Shown: positions 9,967-19,535 of the stretch, in pieces | How positions within the stretch are numbered: the first letter of the stretch is position 1 | Layout of the letters: each line of letters opens with the position of its first letter | Origin: Aphanomyces cochlioides | Taxonomy: Eukaryota > Oomycota > Saprolegniomycetes > Saprolegniales > Verrucalvaceae | DNA length: 64,000 bases | Direction: 5' to 3' | Assembly: GCA_019828595.1 (NCBI GenBank) | Contig: JAHQRK010000004.1 | Coordinates: 186,001 to 250,000, forward strand | Program-made: the position numbers and the translations under genes | The notes under the pieces: model-generated | What the model was told of the DNA's origin: nothing | The model's database searches: none | Seen by the model: only the letters and a program-made list of their open reading frames with translations

Positions 9967-11503
9967 TGGTGGAGTTTGGTGGAGGTTGGTTGAAGCTTGG
10001 TGGAAGTCCAGTTAAGTGCTGTTATTTTGATTTATTGCCAGTTTTTGCCCGAATACATACACATATCCGATCCACAAGTGGCTTCACAAAACTGGTATTC
10101 AAAGCTCGATCCACTTGTTTCAAATGTCAAGTCAAAATTCAAACAATATTACCTGCCACCGACCAAAGTAAGTGTAGATGAAATGATGATTAGATTTAGT
10201 GGTAGGAGTACACACACTGTCCGCATGAAAAACAAACCTATCTCGGAAGGATACAAGGTCATTGCATTGTGTGGACGTGGCTATTGCTATGCATTTGAAC
10301 TGATATCCCGAGTTGAACAATCTAGCGTGGCTGCAAATCCTCACATCAGTGACGCTGGAAATATTGTGATACACTTGGTCAAGCAATTGCCATTCACGCA
10401 AAGGAAATTTAGCGTCTACATGGACAATTACTATTCCAGCATACCATTATTTCAATTACTACGAAGAATTGGAGTTGGAGCATGTGGCACAGTCAGATCT
10501 AATTCCCGTCACTATCCACAGGACATGAAATTTAGGGGTCAACGAAATGCCCAGTTTGATTGGAACACTCTTAAAAGCAAGCCTGTCAATGGTGTACTTG
10601 TAGTTTTTTGGATGGATAATGGACCCGTGCAAATGCTCTCAACAATTCATCATGTCAACAGTGATCAATGGTTCATAAATCGTACAAGACGACGCCCTCG
10701 TGTGACTTCAACAAATGCTAACACTGTCCTTCGAGTGTTTGGAGATGACCACACAAAAGAATTAAATTTTCCCAAGGTTATTGACGACTACAACTGCAAT
10801 ATGAATGGTGTGGACATATGCGATCAACTTCGTAGCTATTATTCATTGCAGCTTATTTCCAATCGCACGTTGCTTCCCATATTTTTCTGGCTGATGGACA
10901 CAGTTGTGATCAATGCTTATCAAATATTTAAATTGCAAAGCCCGAGTAGCAATTTATCGCACATAGATTTTCGTCTACAACTCGCCTGGCAACTCATTTT
11001 CGAGGGCACGACAGATCAAACAACGAGAAAACGCCGCAGGGAGCATGCTGCCAATCTTGATAGAACAGAAACTCCAATGAAAGCAACCTACTTGACCAAA
11101 CACATGGTTGAATTACCAATGTGTCGTCTGCATCCTGCTGGTCACTTACCTGTCTTCACGGCAACTCGGCTCCGTTGCTTTTACTGTCGGTTTAAGTTGA
11201 AAAGATCGCCGAGCAGCAAGCAAGCACCACAAACAGACGTTGAATGTGGCTTCTGCCATGTGCCTTTGTGTATGTCGAAGAAGCGAAATTGTTTCTTCGA
11301 TTTCCACCAAGTTCAATAAACATATGAATCATGACAATCTCTTTTGTACTTTGATTTTGTATTGAAATGTGATGCAAATTTGCACCGAATCATCCGTCCA
11401 CGAAGGGATAATTGTAATGACATTTTGTACCAACATTCTGCGACATTTGTCATTTTATGAAATTTCACAGAAACAAAGTTCACAGTCACCAAACAAGCCC
11501 TTA

Positions 11504-13628
11504 GGGCCTGTTTGGTGACACTCTAAATTGTGACTGGGTGAAATCGATAGCCAATCAGAATCGAGTATTTGCCTTCTTGACAAAAACACACGCAAAACAC
11601 ACATTCAAACCTTTACTTTATTGAAGGTACTTTCATGTTACACTTGAACTCACTATGCCTGAATAGTATTTGAGAATATTTCAATTTTTAATCAAAAATA
11701 CAAATTTCAGTGGAAACGACAATCTACTATCTACTATCTACTACTTATATAAAAGGGAAAGAAAGTCTGTGTGTCTGTGCACACTCAAAATGTCCGTCGG
11801 CTCTACCACCATCCACTGGACAAAATAACCCTCCTTTTCCTATTTTGGGGTTCTACACTCAAAAATTGCCTTTTTCAAGTATACCACTCTCCTCACTACA
11901 CTTGATAATTGTATGTACTTATCGTAATAAAATAATTAAATAAAATGGGAGCTCTCGCGAGAGTCCAGGAAAGTCTGTTGATTGGACAATACTGTGCATT
12001 TTTGGATGTTGGGGAGGGGTGACAACTTGAAAGACATGAATTTTATGAGTTTTAAAGAAATATTATTTGGATTTAACTCCGTCGTCATGTCAACCATCCT
12101 ACTGAATCAACTCCAGGGGCACGGATGACGCTCAGCTCAAATCAGCAATATGGTCAATCGAACACGAAAAAAACGTTGTGTTTTGCTGTAGTTACGGCTT
12201 GTTGACGCTAGCGCTATATTGAGCGCTGCTCCCTGTTGTCATGCGCCATCATCTCGGTTCAGACTGTGAGTACAGGATGCACCAGATTCGAGAACACGAT
12301 CAGGACGCAGTTTTATGACAATTGTTTAGTGATTGGCTCCGTCGGGGACTGAGCCGATCGTAGGGCAGAAGAGTTTCTAGCCTTAGTTTGGAATTCACAG
12401 CGATCTAATCAAGTGCCATTCTCTCCATCTCGTGTGTTTGACTGAAGTTTGACCCTGGACTGGCAACAGGGCTCCAGTGCGCTGAAGTTGGTAGCTGCTG
12501 TAGGAATAGTCGAATTCAACATTAGGTGAACGTGCACAACACCATGCAAGCTAGAGTTCATGTCGTTCTACGCCAAACAAAATCATCGAATAAGCTATGT
12601 AAAGTCACCGCTACACACTTTAGCGAGAATTGTGAACATAAATTAAATCAATCGTGTCAACGTCAAATATCCTTGCACTCGCCCGAGAGAAGCCGGGTAA
12701 AGGCACTGCATTAAAAATCGTTTCGAGGTACCATTTCTACTGAAGAATGAAAACGAGCTGCATGCGCAATGACCACACCAAAATAGATTTTGTAGTCGCG
12801 TCAGATGAACACTGGGAACGAATGTACGAACGCTACATTTAGCTTGGATGAGCTCAAGATTATTCTTAGTTCAACTTAGCAGTGTGATTAAACGAATGAA
12901 GGCGACTGTAAAATTAAAGTGGTGTTTTGAGGCAGTTGGCGCTGCAGTGCACTTTAGTTGGTGCTGCTTCAGGATTAGTAGAACTCTATATTAGGCTTAA
13001 GTACAAGCTACCATTTGATTTAGTCACTGAAATTATACGCTTTACAGCATGATGAGTGAACGCTGAAGTCAGAGGTATACATTTCACGAAACGGGCGCCC
13101 CATCAACGTAGCCGGGTAAAAGGCACTAGTAAACCTATAAAATAATATTTTATAGGTAACCAGTAGGTTTATATTATAAACCTACTGGTTTAATTTCGGA
13201 TTCATTGAATTTTCAAATGCAATTTGAAAATGCATTTCGAAGCAGAACAGCTGACATTCTGTGTGTTTCATCGGGGGAATAAAATCTATTGACGGCGCAG
13301 AGCCTATCCAGTCGACACGAATGCATCAAGAGAGCAACAAAGCGCCGACAGCAGTGACTCATTACGGCGCAGTAGGAAGATCCAAGGAGCGCGTTTTAAA
13401 GGTGTGGGGGGCTTCGACTTTCCCCCTCCAGTCCCCCCCTCCAGCGAAATTCACGGATTGAATGCTTGGAAATCAACTAGACTATGGCAACAAAGCGAGA
13501 GACGATGTATCGAATCATGGAATAAGTCATGGACTCCTATCCCCATTGCTCCATGGGGGAAACGACTGCGTCGAGGGACTCGGTCCAAAGTTAGATAAAA
13601 AATACTCTATTAATAGTTGGCGGCATAC
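11504..13628. other. intergenic: orphan transposon terminus and degenerate repeats
   Basis: GGGCCTGTTTGGTGACAC at 11504 is a second PiggyBac-family terminus abutting the first; I could not find its partner. Around 11.73-11.80 kb an AT-rich TATATAAAAGGGAAAG stretch looks like the 5' end of some mobile element. Two diverged blocks (about 12.47-12.72 and 12.94-13.13 kb) share CCGGGTAAA-GGCACT and similar upstream sequence, suggesting an old tandem duplication. No gene is recognised. Confidence 0.4.
13134..13190. repeat. two adjacent perfect palindromes
   Basis: CCTATAAAAT / ATTTTATAGG (13134-13156, 3-nt spacer) is followed directly by a 33-nt palindrome (13158-13190) with 16-bp arms, AACCAGTAGGTTTATA and its complement, around a single T. 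It could be extruded as two cruciforms or be the core of a MITE. No gene overlaps it. Confidence 0.6.
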
Positions 13629-14566
13629 TTAGAGCTGTTCAACATAAGGCGCCTGGCCGGTGGTCGTCGGCGTTGGGTTTCGTGCAAGGCGTCGTTTGTC
13701 GATGAATTTCTTTGCTAAGTAGACCAACAATGCAAAGAGGGCAATGCTGGCGACGACAACGACGACAGTGACGGCAGTTCTCGTTTTTGGATCTACTTTT
13801 AAATAAAAACCTGCCTCTCGCTGTCGTACCTTCAATACCAAATGCATGTCCACGAGTTGGAGCTGGCGTTGGAACACGCGTATGGGCAAGCATATACGGC
13901 TCCGTGCAGCCCAAACAGCAGACATTCACAAGTTTCCAATCGTTGTCGTAGCCGTAGCCTAGTCCACCGCTGTAGTAGGAAATACCAAACGTCTGGATCG
14001 GTCGAACAAACGACTGGTTGCCCCAGCACGCTTTCAACGCCGCGGTGGAATTCGATGGTTGATCCATCGCCAAGTAAAACTTGTCGTTGTTTAGCCAGGA
14101 ATAGACGCCAATGTCGACCGTCAGCACAAGGTTGGGATTCCCACGCAAGTCTCTACAAGCCACGCGCATCAGAGCCATCAAGAAGGACAATCGAATGGCG
14201 TACATTATGCCGACTTCGATGTCAAAGTATGGGAAATTGGACGCAGCCACTTGGAGATTCGTCAAGTTGTTGAATGAGAGATCTCTGGAGAAGGTGAGAG
14301 AAGGCTTTCAGAGCGATCACGTACATGATCGTCGGCATGGGCGGCCACGTTTCAATCGAAGTCAGCTCGAGATGCGAAAAGTCATATGTGAAATAGCCTT
14401 CCGTCCATCCTCTCGTGGCCGGCAAGTCGATCGTTTTGCCTTGGATCGTGTCGTTCACACACGGCGTCGAGTTGCCAGTCGTGGCGTTGCGGCACGTGGT
14501 CAAAATCCTCTCGGCTTGGACACCAAACATTGACAAGACGAGCGTCACGGCGAAGACAAGACGCAT
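13629..14566 (-). CDS. LRR receptor-like protein, minimal form (copy A)
   Basis: I reconstruct four exons on the minus strand: 14566-14325, 14284-14204, 14152-13830 and 13795-13629. The introns are 34-51 bp with GT-AG ends. The sum is 813 nt, 270 residues, in frame. Residues 1-18 are a signal peptide (ends FGVQA). A cap with paired cysteines (TTCRN ... PCVNDTIQG) follows, then an LRR-type exon (DLSFNNLTNL). Next is a juxtamembrane domain (DLRGNPNLVLTVD ... FVRPIQ ... VCCLGC), then a TM helix (AVTVVVVVASIAL...). The tail is short and basic (KKFIDKRRLAR) and ends YVEQL. Compared with copies C and D it lacks three LRR exons and the TICSS tail motif. There is no kinase domain. Role unknown; a surface recognition or adhesion protein is an inference. 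Confidence 0.75.
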
Positions 14567-14598
14567 GGCTGCTTAGTCGGGTGGGTTTTTTCAAAATG
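14006..14598. repeat. 593-bp duplicated/converted segment (partner 19966-20558)
   Basis: This block is identical to 19966-20558 except for one base (14072 A versus 20032 T), while sequence on both sides diverges at once. It covers exon 1, exon 2 and part of exon 3 of copies A and B plus about 30 bp upstream of the start codon. A recent gene conversion or segmental copy explains it. Confidence 0.9.
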
Positions 14599-14715
14599 GT
14601 GAGATTTTGACAGCATTATGGCCATCTGGTCGCAAGGAACCATACGATCAGGAGCAAGGTGGAGGGAACAGCTTCCAGAGCTCCTCGGACCCGAACGCAT
14701 GTCTCTAGGGAAGAT

Positions 14716-15777
14716 TTATACATCCGTGGAATCAAAGATGTCGAGGTTGAACGCGTCCAACTTGTCCAGTCGTCGATAGGAATTCACTAAGTCGTCGATA
14801 GCGTATGGACCTGCACGACTGAAGTCTTGCTGAGCTATCGCGGGATTTTGAGCCGCGTGGCGCTCTTCCAAGGAGAAAGTGATACAATCCAACGCATGCA
14901 GTGGATAAAATTCACTCGACATCGAGTATAACACCCAACTTCCCAAAAAGTCGGGAGCCATGCGTTGGACACTGCCACGATTCTCAATAAGGCTCCATGC
15001 TACACTGTAGTCAAGGTCGAGAGGGGCTTCTGCGTCTAGGAGCAGCGAGGAGAGCAAGATGAAATCCCCAGCAGGATGGAATCGAATTCTCGATGGAAGA
15101 ATCCTTTACAGGTCATTTTTGGGTCAGGGTCACGGGTGCAGGTCACAGGTTCTTTCTAGGTTTTTACTGGTTTTATTCGACTTTCTGATCAGATTTTAGG
15201 TTTTTCTGATGCAAACTGCAATGGCAAAGCCTTAAACTGCGCGGACGACGTCAGACATCCGCCCAGAAAATTGCGCTCACCGCAGCGAAGCGGAGGTCGA
15301 GTGAAACATTTTCTGTAGGCGGATGACTCGGAGGAGGGAGCCCCCAACGTGCACGAAAAAGGGGCTTCTTTATATTTTTTTCATCGGGCAAGGCGGCAGG
15401 TTGGCCGCAAGGCCGTGCCGCCACCCTGATGAGGCCTGCTAGGGAATGACAAAGTATGGCTCTCTAACTCTTCCTGGTGGTGGAGATATCTTCAATATTG
15501 TCATGTGACCTAATATGTGACCTGACCCGAAATTGACCTGTAAAAGACCTTAGGACCTGGTCGAAGTTTGCAACAACGACTTTTTGGAGTTCGACTTAAG
15601 TCGTTGAAGACAAGTCGACGAGTGGTCGGCGTCGTCAACTTTACAAAAGTCGGACAAATCGTCAATATAGAACCAACGCAAGGGCATTTCGTTGTTTCGA
15701 ATAGTTTGCACGATTCGTAGAAGGCCTGGATGTCGCCACCTATCGCTCCCTATTGCAGTAACAGCGCCAACGATCAT
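14716..15777 (-). pseudogene. possible host gene split by a MITE
   Basis: A minus-strand frame starts with ATG at 15777 and stays open to about 15551, just before the MITE. On the other side another minus-strand frame is open from the MITE edge (about 15104) to a stop at 14716. It reads like a globular protein (RFHPAGDFILLSSLLLDAEA ...). Both parts have similar composition and orientation, so I infer one gene interrupted by the insertion. I recognise no family. The link between the two halves is not proven. Confidence 0.3.
15105..15545. mobile_element. MITE with about 29-bp terminal inverted repeats
   Basis: TTTACAGGTCATTTTTGGGT at 15105 continues through CAGGGTCAC to 15133. It is matched in reverse by 15517-15545 (TTTTACAGGTCAATTTCGGG then TCAGGTCAC), with a few mismatches. 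The interior has no coding potential. The size (about 440 bp) and TIRs fit a non-autonomous DNA element. Confidence 0.6.
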
Positions 15778-16679
15778 GGCTTCATCGCCAGCACTGTGAT
15801 TTCATCCATTTTAACCAGTGAAATTGCAAACGACATCGACTTTTCTCAAAAAAGCTATCGACTTTTTCACAAATCCCTCTATACAAACTTTACATGTTTT
15901 CGTCTACTTTTTAAAAAGTAGGTCCAGGACCTACTTGGGGAAAAAGTCGATAAACCCATCTATTTCTGATAACATCGACGAAGAAAAAGTCGACTTTTTC
16001 CAACCTTCTCGATAAGTTTGAGCTTGGCGTTCGTTGTAACTCGAAATGTACAGTGTTTTTCATGGAGAATCGAGTGGTGTGGAGATTTTCCACGTCTCCC
16101 CACCGAGCTAGAGCGCTTTGGACGGAGCAAAGCCCCGACTGACTCGAGTGAAATGCCCCACAGAGTGCACCCCCTTGCCCCCCCCCCTTCACCCCTCAAG
16201 TTGGGGCTCAAGCCGAGAATGAACAAGGGGGGAGGGCACGAGACGAGCAGGGCTGGAAAGAGCGTCGAGTTGGGCTATCGTGGCGGTCAAACTGTGGGAA
16301 GTAGTCCAGAGCAGGACGTAGAAGAGAGCAAAACCCAAGTCTGGCTACCAATTGCAATACATTGTAGGCTAGATTCCTCGCAACATATCAGCAATTGGAG
16401 TCTTGTTGGCAAGATCGCTATCACTTTCAAACTTGGAGGGCGTATAGATATTATAACGTACCCCAAAGTCAAAGGCAGCAACGCTTGGGCAGTCGTAGCC
16501 ATCGAGAAGGGTAGAATCACATGGGGAAGGGCAGCAGCCGAGCTGGGGGGGGCATTTTTTGAGCTTAATGAATTATCGCCATGTGAATCAGGTGTGGAAA
16601 CTTAGCCCGACAAGCAGATCTAAGGCGCGGTAGTTTGTTTCTTCAAGTTCGTATTGTCTAATCGATTCGAATTTGGAGT
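15778..16679. other. intergenic, no gene recognised
   Basis: Repeated ATCGACTTTTTC/GTCGACTTTTTC stretches around 15.83-16.01 kb suggest a degenerate repeat. A 195-codon frame at 16018-16605 has no recognisable domain and overlaps G-rich low-complexity sequence; I do not call it a gene. Confidence 0.4.
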
Positions 16680-16823
16680 TACCCCGTAATGCGTAACTCG
16701 TAAGCATGCAGAACTCATAAGCCACATAGTGGAACCACTCTTAAAATTCATATTTAGTTATAAAAATCTAAAGGAAAAACCTTTGTGACATTTATATTGT
16801 AATTGCAGATATATTTTGGCCTT

Positions 16824-16910
16824 GCCACAATGGCGTAGTTGGTAACGCGACGGCACTATAGCAGTAGAGGAAGGACCCCGGGTTCGAGTCCCGGGGGGGC
16901 GGTCGTTTTT
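16824..16910 (+). ncRNA. tRNA-derived (SINE-like) Pol III unit inside the pogo element
   Basis: An A box (TGGCGTAGTTGG, 16831-16842) and a B box (GGTTCGAGTCC, 16881-16891) match Pol III consensus. The T-arm CCCGG-TTCGAGT-CCGGG pairs perfectly, and a T-run (16905-16909) could stop transcription. The acceptor and anticodon arms do not pair convincingly, so it is not a normal tRNA. A SINE head or tRNA pseudogene is more likely. Confidence 0.5.
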
Positions 16911-16932
16911 CCAAAAAAATGAATATATATTT

Positions 16933-18405
16933 TCATATTACATTTTCTTCTGGATCTATTACTTCCTCCACCACGTTCAGTTGTTCCAATATCCCATTGT
17001 CTTCCTCGTCATCCTCTTGCTCTTCAACATATTCTGTGGTCTTGACTTGCAGTTTTGTCTTCACGAAACCATTTACAATTGTGGATGTTGCTATGTCATT
17101 CCATGATTTGTGAATCCATGTCACAATTTTGCTTCTTGTCGGTGGGATCATTCTAAAGGTCCCGTTTTGTGACTGGGCGTCAAACGCTTCCACTTGCTCT
17201 CGTAAGTCAGCAATCCACAGGCGTCGTAACCGTTCCTTCAGTGGCTTATTCCAGCAAACATCGGCTGGCTGACAGCTCCACGTGAATTTCGGAGGCACTT
17301 TCATAAGAATAACATTGATATCTTCTGCATATTTGACCACCTTCTCCGTCCAATGGCCGGAGAAATCATCCCACAGCAAAATAATCTTTTCCTCCATGCG
17401 CGGACGGCTGCCGAAGTGAAACTTGAGAAATTCCAATGAGATATCGCCATTCCACCACGCACTGCGGTTGCCGTGGATCACACAGCGATGCTGCGTCATG
17501 AGCTCCTTGACCTCGCGCCACACAGTCTTCCCAAATCCATTGCGACAGCTGCGGTTCTCTTGGTCCGTTCCATCGACTGTCGAGGCCTTCTGCTTCAAGA
17601 CCAAGAACAGCGGATACTTGATGCCATCCGAATCTGCCAAGATCATTGCCGTGGCACGCTCCTTGTCCTTACCACCACAGCGGAGCCACACAGTCTTGGC
17701 ACCCTTTGGATTGATCGTCGTACGGGGTAAGTACTCGTAAAATATTCCAGTCTGGTCAGCGTTATAGACTTTCGTCACACCAAACTTGGAGACCATTGCA
17801 GCGACTTCGGCCGAGAAAGATGCTTGGGCCGCCTGGCCATCACCGTCCGTGTCCTGACCTTGTCTGGTTTTCATCCTCAGAGCCAAACCATGACGACCTC
17901 GGAAGCTGGAGCACCAATCCCGACTGGCTTTGAACTGTTGGGGTGAAATACCCTGCTCGGATGCAACCTCTCGAGCCTTCATTTGAAGCATTGTAATTGT
18001 CACGGGAGCTCCAAGGTTCCGAATATCGCATATCCATTTGACAATGTTTTCTTCCACATCCGCGCTCAATGTTGTTGATACACCCATTGCTCTTGTTCGC
18101 GTTTGATGCTTTGTTTTGCTGCGGTGGGCGTTCTCTTCTATTCGAACCCTCGATTTCGACCATTTGTATACCATGGACCGAATGTCCTCACACCTTGACG
18201 GGGTTGAAACGGCGTCCGGCCAGAACTTTGTTATCGTTGCGACCATCCCACACACTTGGAATGAATTGATCACATCTAGTTTGAACAGCCATGAATAGGC
18301 CCTTCTTTTATGCTGCTTCGGCTTCTTCATTGGATTTTCGGGGTGGAGTTTTGGTCGCCCACACGAAATGACACCATAGATGTTTCCTCGGCGAGGCTCA
18401 CTCAT
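16933..18405 (-). CDS. pogo/Tigger-like DDE transposase
   Basis: This 490-residue cut-and-paste transposase has an N-terminal basic segment with pogo-type helix-turn-helix DNA binding (about residues 30-100) and a second CENPB-like HTH region (about 110-190). A DDE_1-type catalytic core follows, with Asp in VYNADQTGIF, Asp in LLWDDFSGHWT and Asp in SCQPADVCWNKPLK (a DDD triad). The C-terminus is highly acidic (EEQEDDEEDN). The ATG at 18405 is the first in frame and there is no frame damage. With intact TIRs and TA flanks, this copy may be recently active. Confidence 0.9.
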   Translation of the reverse strand: MSEPRRGNIYGVISCGRPKLHPENPMKKPKQHKRRAYSWLFKLDVINSFQVCGMVATITKFWPDAVSTPSRCEDIRSMVYKWSKSRVRIEENAHRSKTKHQTRTRAMGVSTTLSADVEENIVKWICDIRNLGAPVTITMLQMKAREVASEQGISPQQFKASRDWCSSFRGRHGLALRMKTRQGQDTDGDGQAAQASFSAEVAAMVSKFGVTKVYNADQTGIFYEYLPRTTINPKGAKTVWLRCGGKDKERATAMILADSDGIKYPLFLVLKQKASTVDGTDQENRSCRNGFGKTVWREVKELMTQHRCVIHGNRSAWWNGDISLEFLKFHFGSRPRMEEKIILLWDDFSGHWTEKVVKYAEDINVILMKVPPKFTWSCQPADVCWNKPLKERLRRLWIADLREQVEAFDAQSQNGTFRMIPPTRSKIVTWIHKSWNDIATSTIVNGFVKTKLQVKTTEYVEEQEDDEEDNGILEQLNVVEEVIDPEENVI

Positions 18406-18947
18406 GAATTTGCGGAAGTGCAGTCAGCTCATCTCATCCCTTCTAAATATTATAGATCCTTAAAAATTATTTTTACTGCTAAATTTAATGCAGGTCAGTT
18501 TCATTACATATTTGTATAGTGCTTATGAGAAACGCACGTCCCACCCAAGTGTCGAAGTCCAACCAGATCTTAATTTGAATAATTTTGGATTTTCGACCGT
18601 GTCTTATGAGTTACGCATTACGGGTATTGTCCTTTTCAGCGAAATGTGGACTTGGCAGGTCATTGGCCAAATCGCCTATTAATTGACTGTACTAAATTTA
18701 ATATGAAATATCGTATAGTATACAAAGTTAAGTACAATTTCTTCCAGGCAATGGTAGTAAGCTAAGTTCACTAATACCTGCATCCCAGAATACCATCATG
18801 CATGATTTCTACGCCCAATACAACCTCGTTATGAAGTGTCAAGACGCCGCGCGTATCTTCCGCGAGTCAGCGTCCATCATGGCCTTTCCTTTCCCCAAGT
18901 CATATAATTAAGGTGATTTGATTGGTCAAAATATTTAAAATAATGAT

Positions 18948-19024
18948 ATATGATTGGCTAGTCGATTGTTAGTCGATTCTGGCAAGTCGATTCGATTCGA
19001 CAGCAATCGACTAGCCAATCATAT
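18948..19024. repeat. long hairpin with perfect 21-bp arms
   Basis: ATATGATTGGCTAGTCGATTG (18948-18968) is the exact complement of 19004-19024, around a 35-nt AGTCGATTC-rich loop. TGATTGGCTAGTCGATT recurs near 59.86 kb beside the partner of the next repeat, so this is probably one end of a dispersed element. Confidence 0.6.
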
Positions 19025-19088
19025 CACGTTAAAATTTGTTTTCAGCGAATCATAATTATTTAAATTTTTACTGTCTTGTAGACGCAAC

Positions 19089-19290
19089 TTGACAAATCGC
19101 AACGACCATGATTCCTTGCGCAAAAACTGCGCATCCCCAGAGTGGCTGATGGCTCTAGGAAGAACTCTTAAAACAGTATTGGTAGAAGATACATTTCAAG
19201 AGAAAAAGACATTCAAAATCGATTTGGCCAACAGACTGGAAAGTCCAAATTTGTGCGAAATTGACAATATCCTATTTATGACAAAAGTAT
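19089..19290. repeat. dispersed repeat, inverted partner near 59.60-59.79 kb
   Basis: About 200 bp matches 59.60-59.79 kb in reverse orientation with scattered differences. Shared tracts include GGACTTTCCAGTC, AATCGATTTTGAATGTCTTT, TGTATCTTCTACCAA and CCTAGAGCCATCAG. Neither copy encodes a recognisable protein. It is probably part of a non-autonomous element. Confidence 0.6.
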
Positions 19291-19535
19291 ACGTGAAATA
19301 TGCCACGCTGCCCCCCAAGTTGCCCTACGTCTTCCCCCTCCAAGTTCCCCCTCCAGCTGAATTCACAGGTTGAATCATCGCAAGTCAGCTAGACTATGCC
19401 AACTAAGCGAACGTATCCACGAAGGCTAGCAATGAATCCACTTTTATCCACTACTCCAGGGGGAACTACGTGGGCGACGGGGGGATATGCAAGTCATCGA
19501 GGCCCATGAATGAGAACATTTACTTGGTGATATAC

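Larger units (their letters stand above)
7658..10060 (-). mobile_element. Crypton (tyrosine-recombinase transposon) inserted in PiggyBac
   Basis: The insert is defined by comparing the split PiggyBac frame. ATACATAC ends at 7657 on the left and recurs at 10053-10060 on the right. It has no terminal inverted repeats, as expected for a Crypton, and holds one tyrosine-recombinase gene on the minus strand. Hairpins with CGGATA/TATCCG arms lie near each end. Confidence 0.8.
7123..11319 (+). pseudogene. PiggyBac transposase (DDE_Tnp_1_7), split by a Crypton
   Basis: The N-terminal third runs from the ATG at 7123 to 7657 and includes an acidic segment, then SYMTRDRFKQLRRYI. The rest runs from 10061 to 11319, from HISDPQ through the catalytic domain. 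Asp residues of the PiggyBac triad are visible in KVSVDEMMIRF, VYMDNYYSS and NGVDICDQL. A C-terminal Cys-rich zinc-binding tail (CFYC ... CGFC ... PLC) follows. The two parts are in the same frame once the 2403-bp insert, bounded by the 8-bp repeat ATACATAC, is left out. No other damage is seen in either part. The enzyme would cut and paste the element between its GGGCC termini. As it stands the gene is broken. Confidence 0.85.
6771..11500 (+). mobile_element. PiggyBac-type DNA transposon carrying a Crypton insertion
   Basis: The left end starts GGGCCTGTTTGG (6771) and the right end, read in reverse, starts GGGCTTGTTTGG (11500). A related GTGAAA-TTTCAT-AAA motif lies just inside both ends. 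Both ends are bordered by TTA (6768-6770 and 11501-11503) rather than the canonical PiggyBac TTAA. Without the inserted Crypton (7658-10060) the element would be about 2.3 kb. A second GGGCCTGTTTGG terminus starts immediately after, at 11504. Confidence 0.75.
16682..18624 (-). mobile_element. pogo/Tigger-type (Tc1-mariner) transposon
   Basis: The left end reads CCCCGTAATGCGTAACTC (16682-16699) and the right end, reversed, CCCGTAATGCGTAACTC (18624-18608); they differ by one C. A TA dinucleotide flanks each side (16680-16681 and 18625-18626), the expected target duplication. The element holds one transposase gene (minus) and a tRNA-like sequence between that gene and the left end. Confidence 0.85.

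Noticed and set aside
11728..11800. Helitron 5' end (TATATAAAAGGGAAAG followed by repeated TGTG)
   Set aside because: No CTRR 3' end with hairpin and no RepHel gene found; too little to call.
14111..14533. 140-codon plus-strand frame opposite LRR copy A (and its twin at 20071-20493)
   Set aside because: Identical in both copies only because the DNA is duplicated; antisense to exons with a signal peptide and conserved family motifs.
16018..16605. 195-codon ORF
   Set aside because: Overlaps low-complexity G/C tracts and has no domain; probably random.
16824..16910. Functional tRNA gene
   Set aside because: Acceptor and anticodon stems do not pair well; kept only as a tRNA-derived unit.
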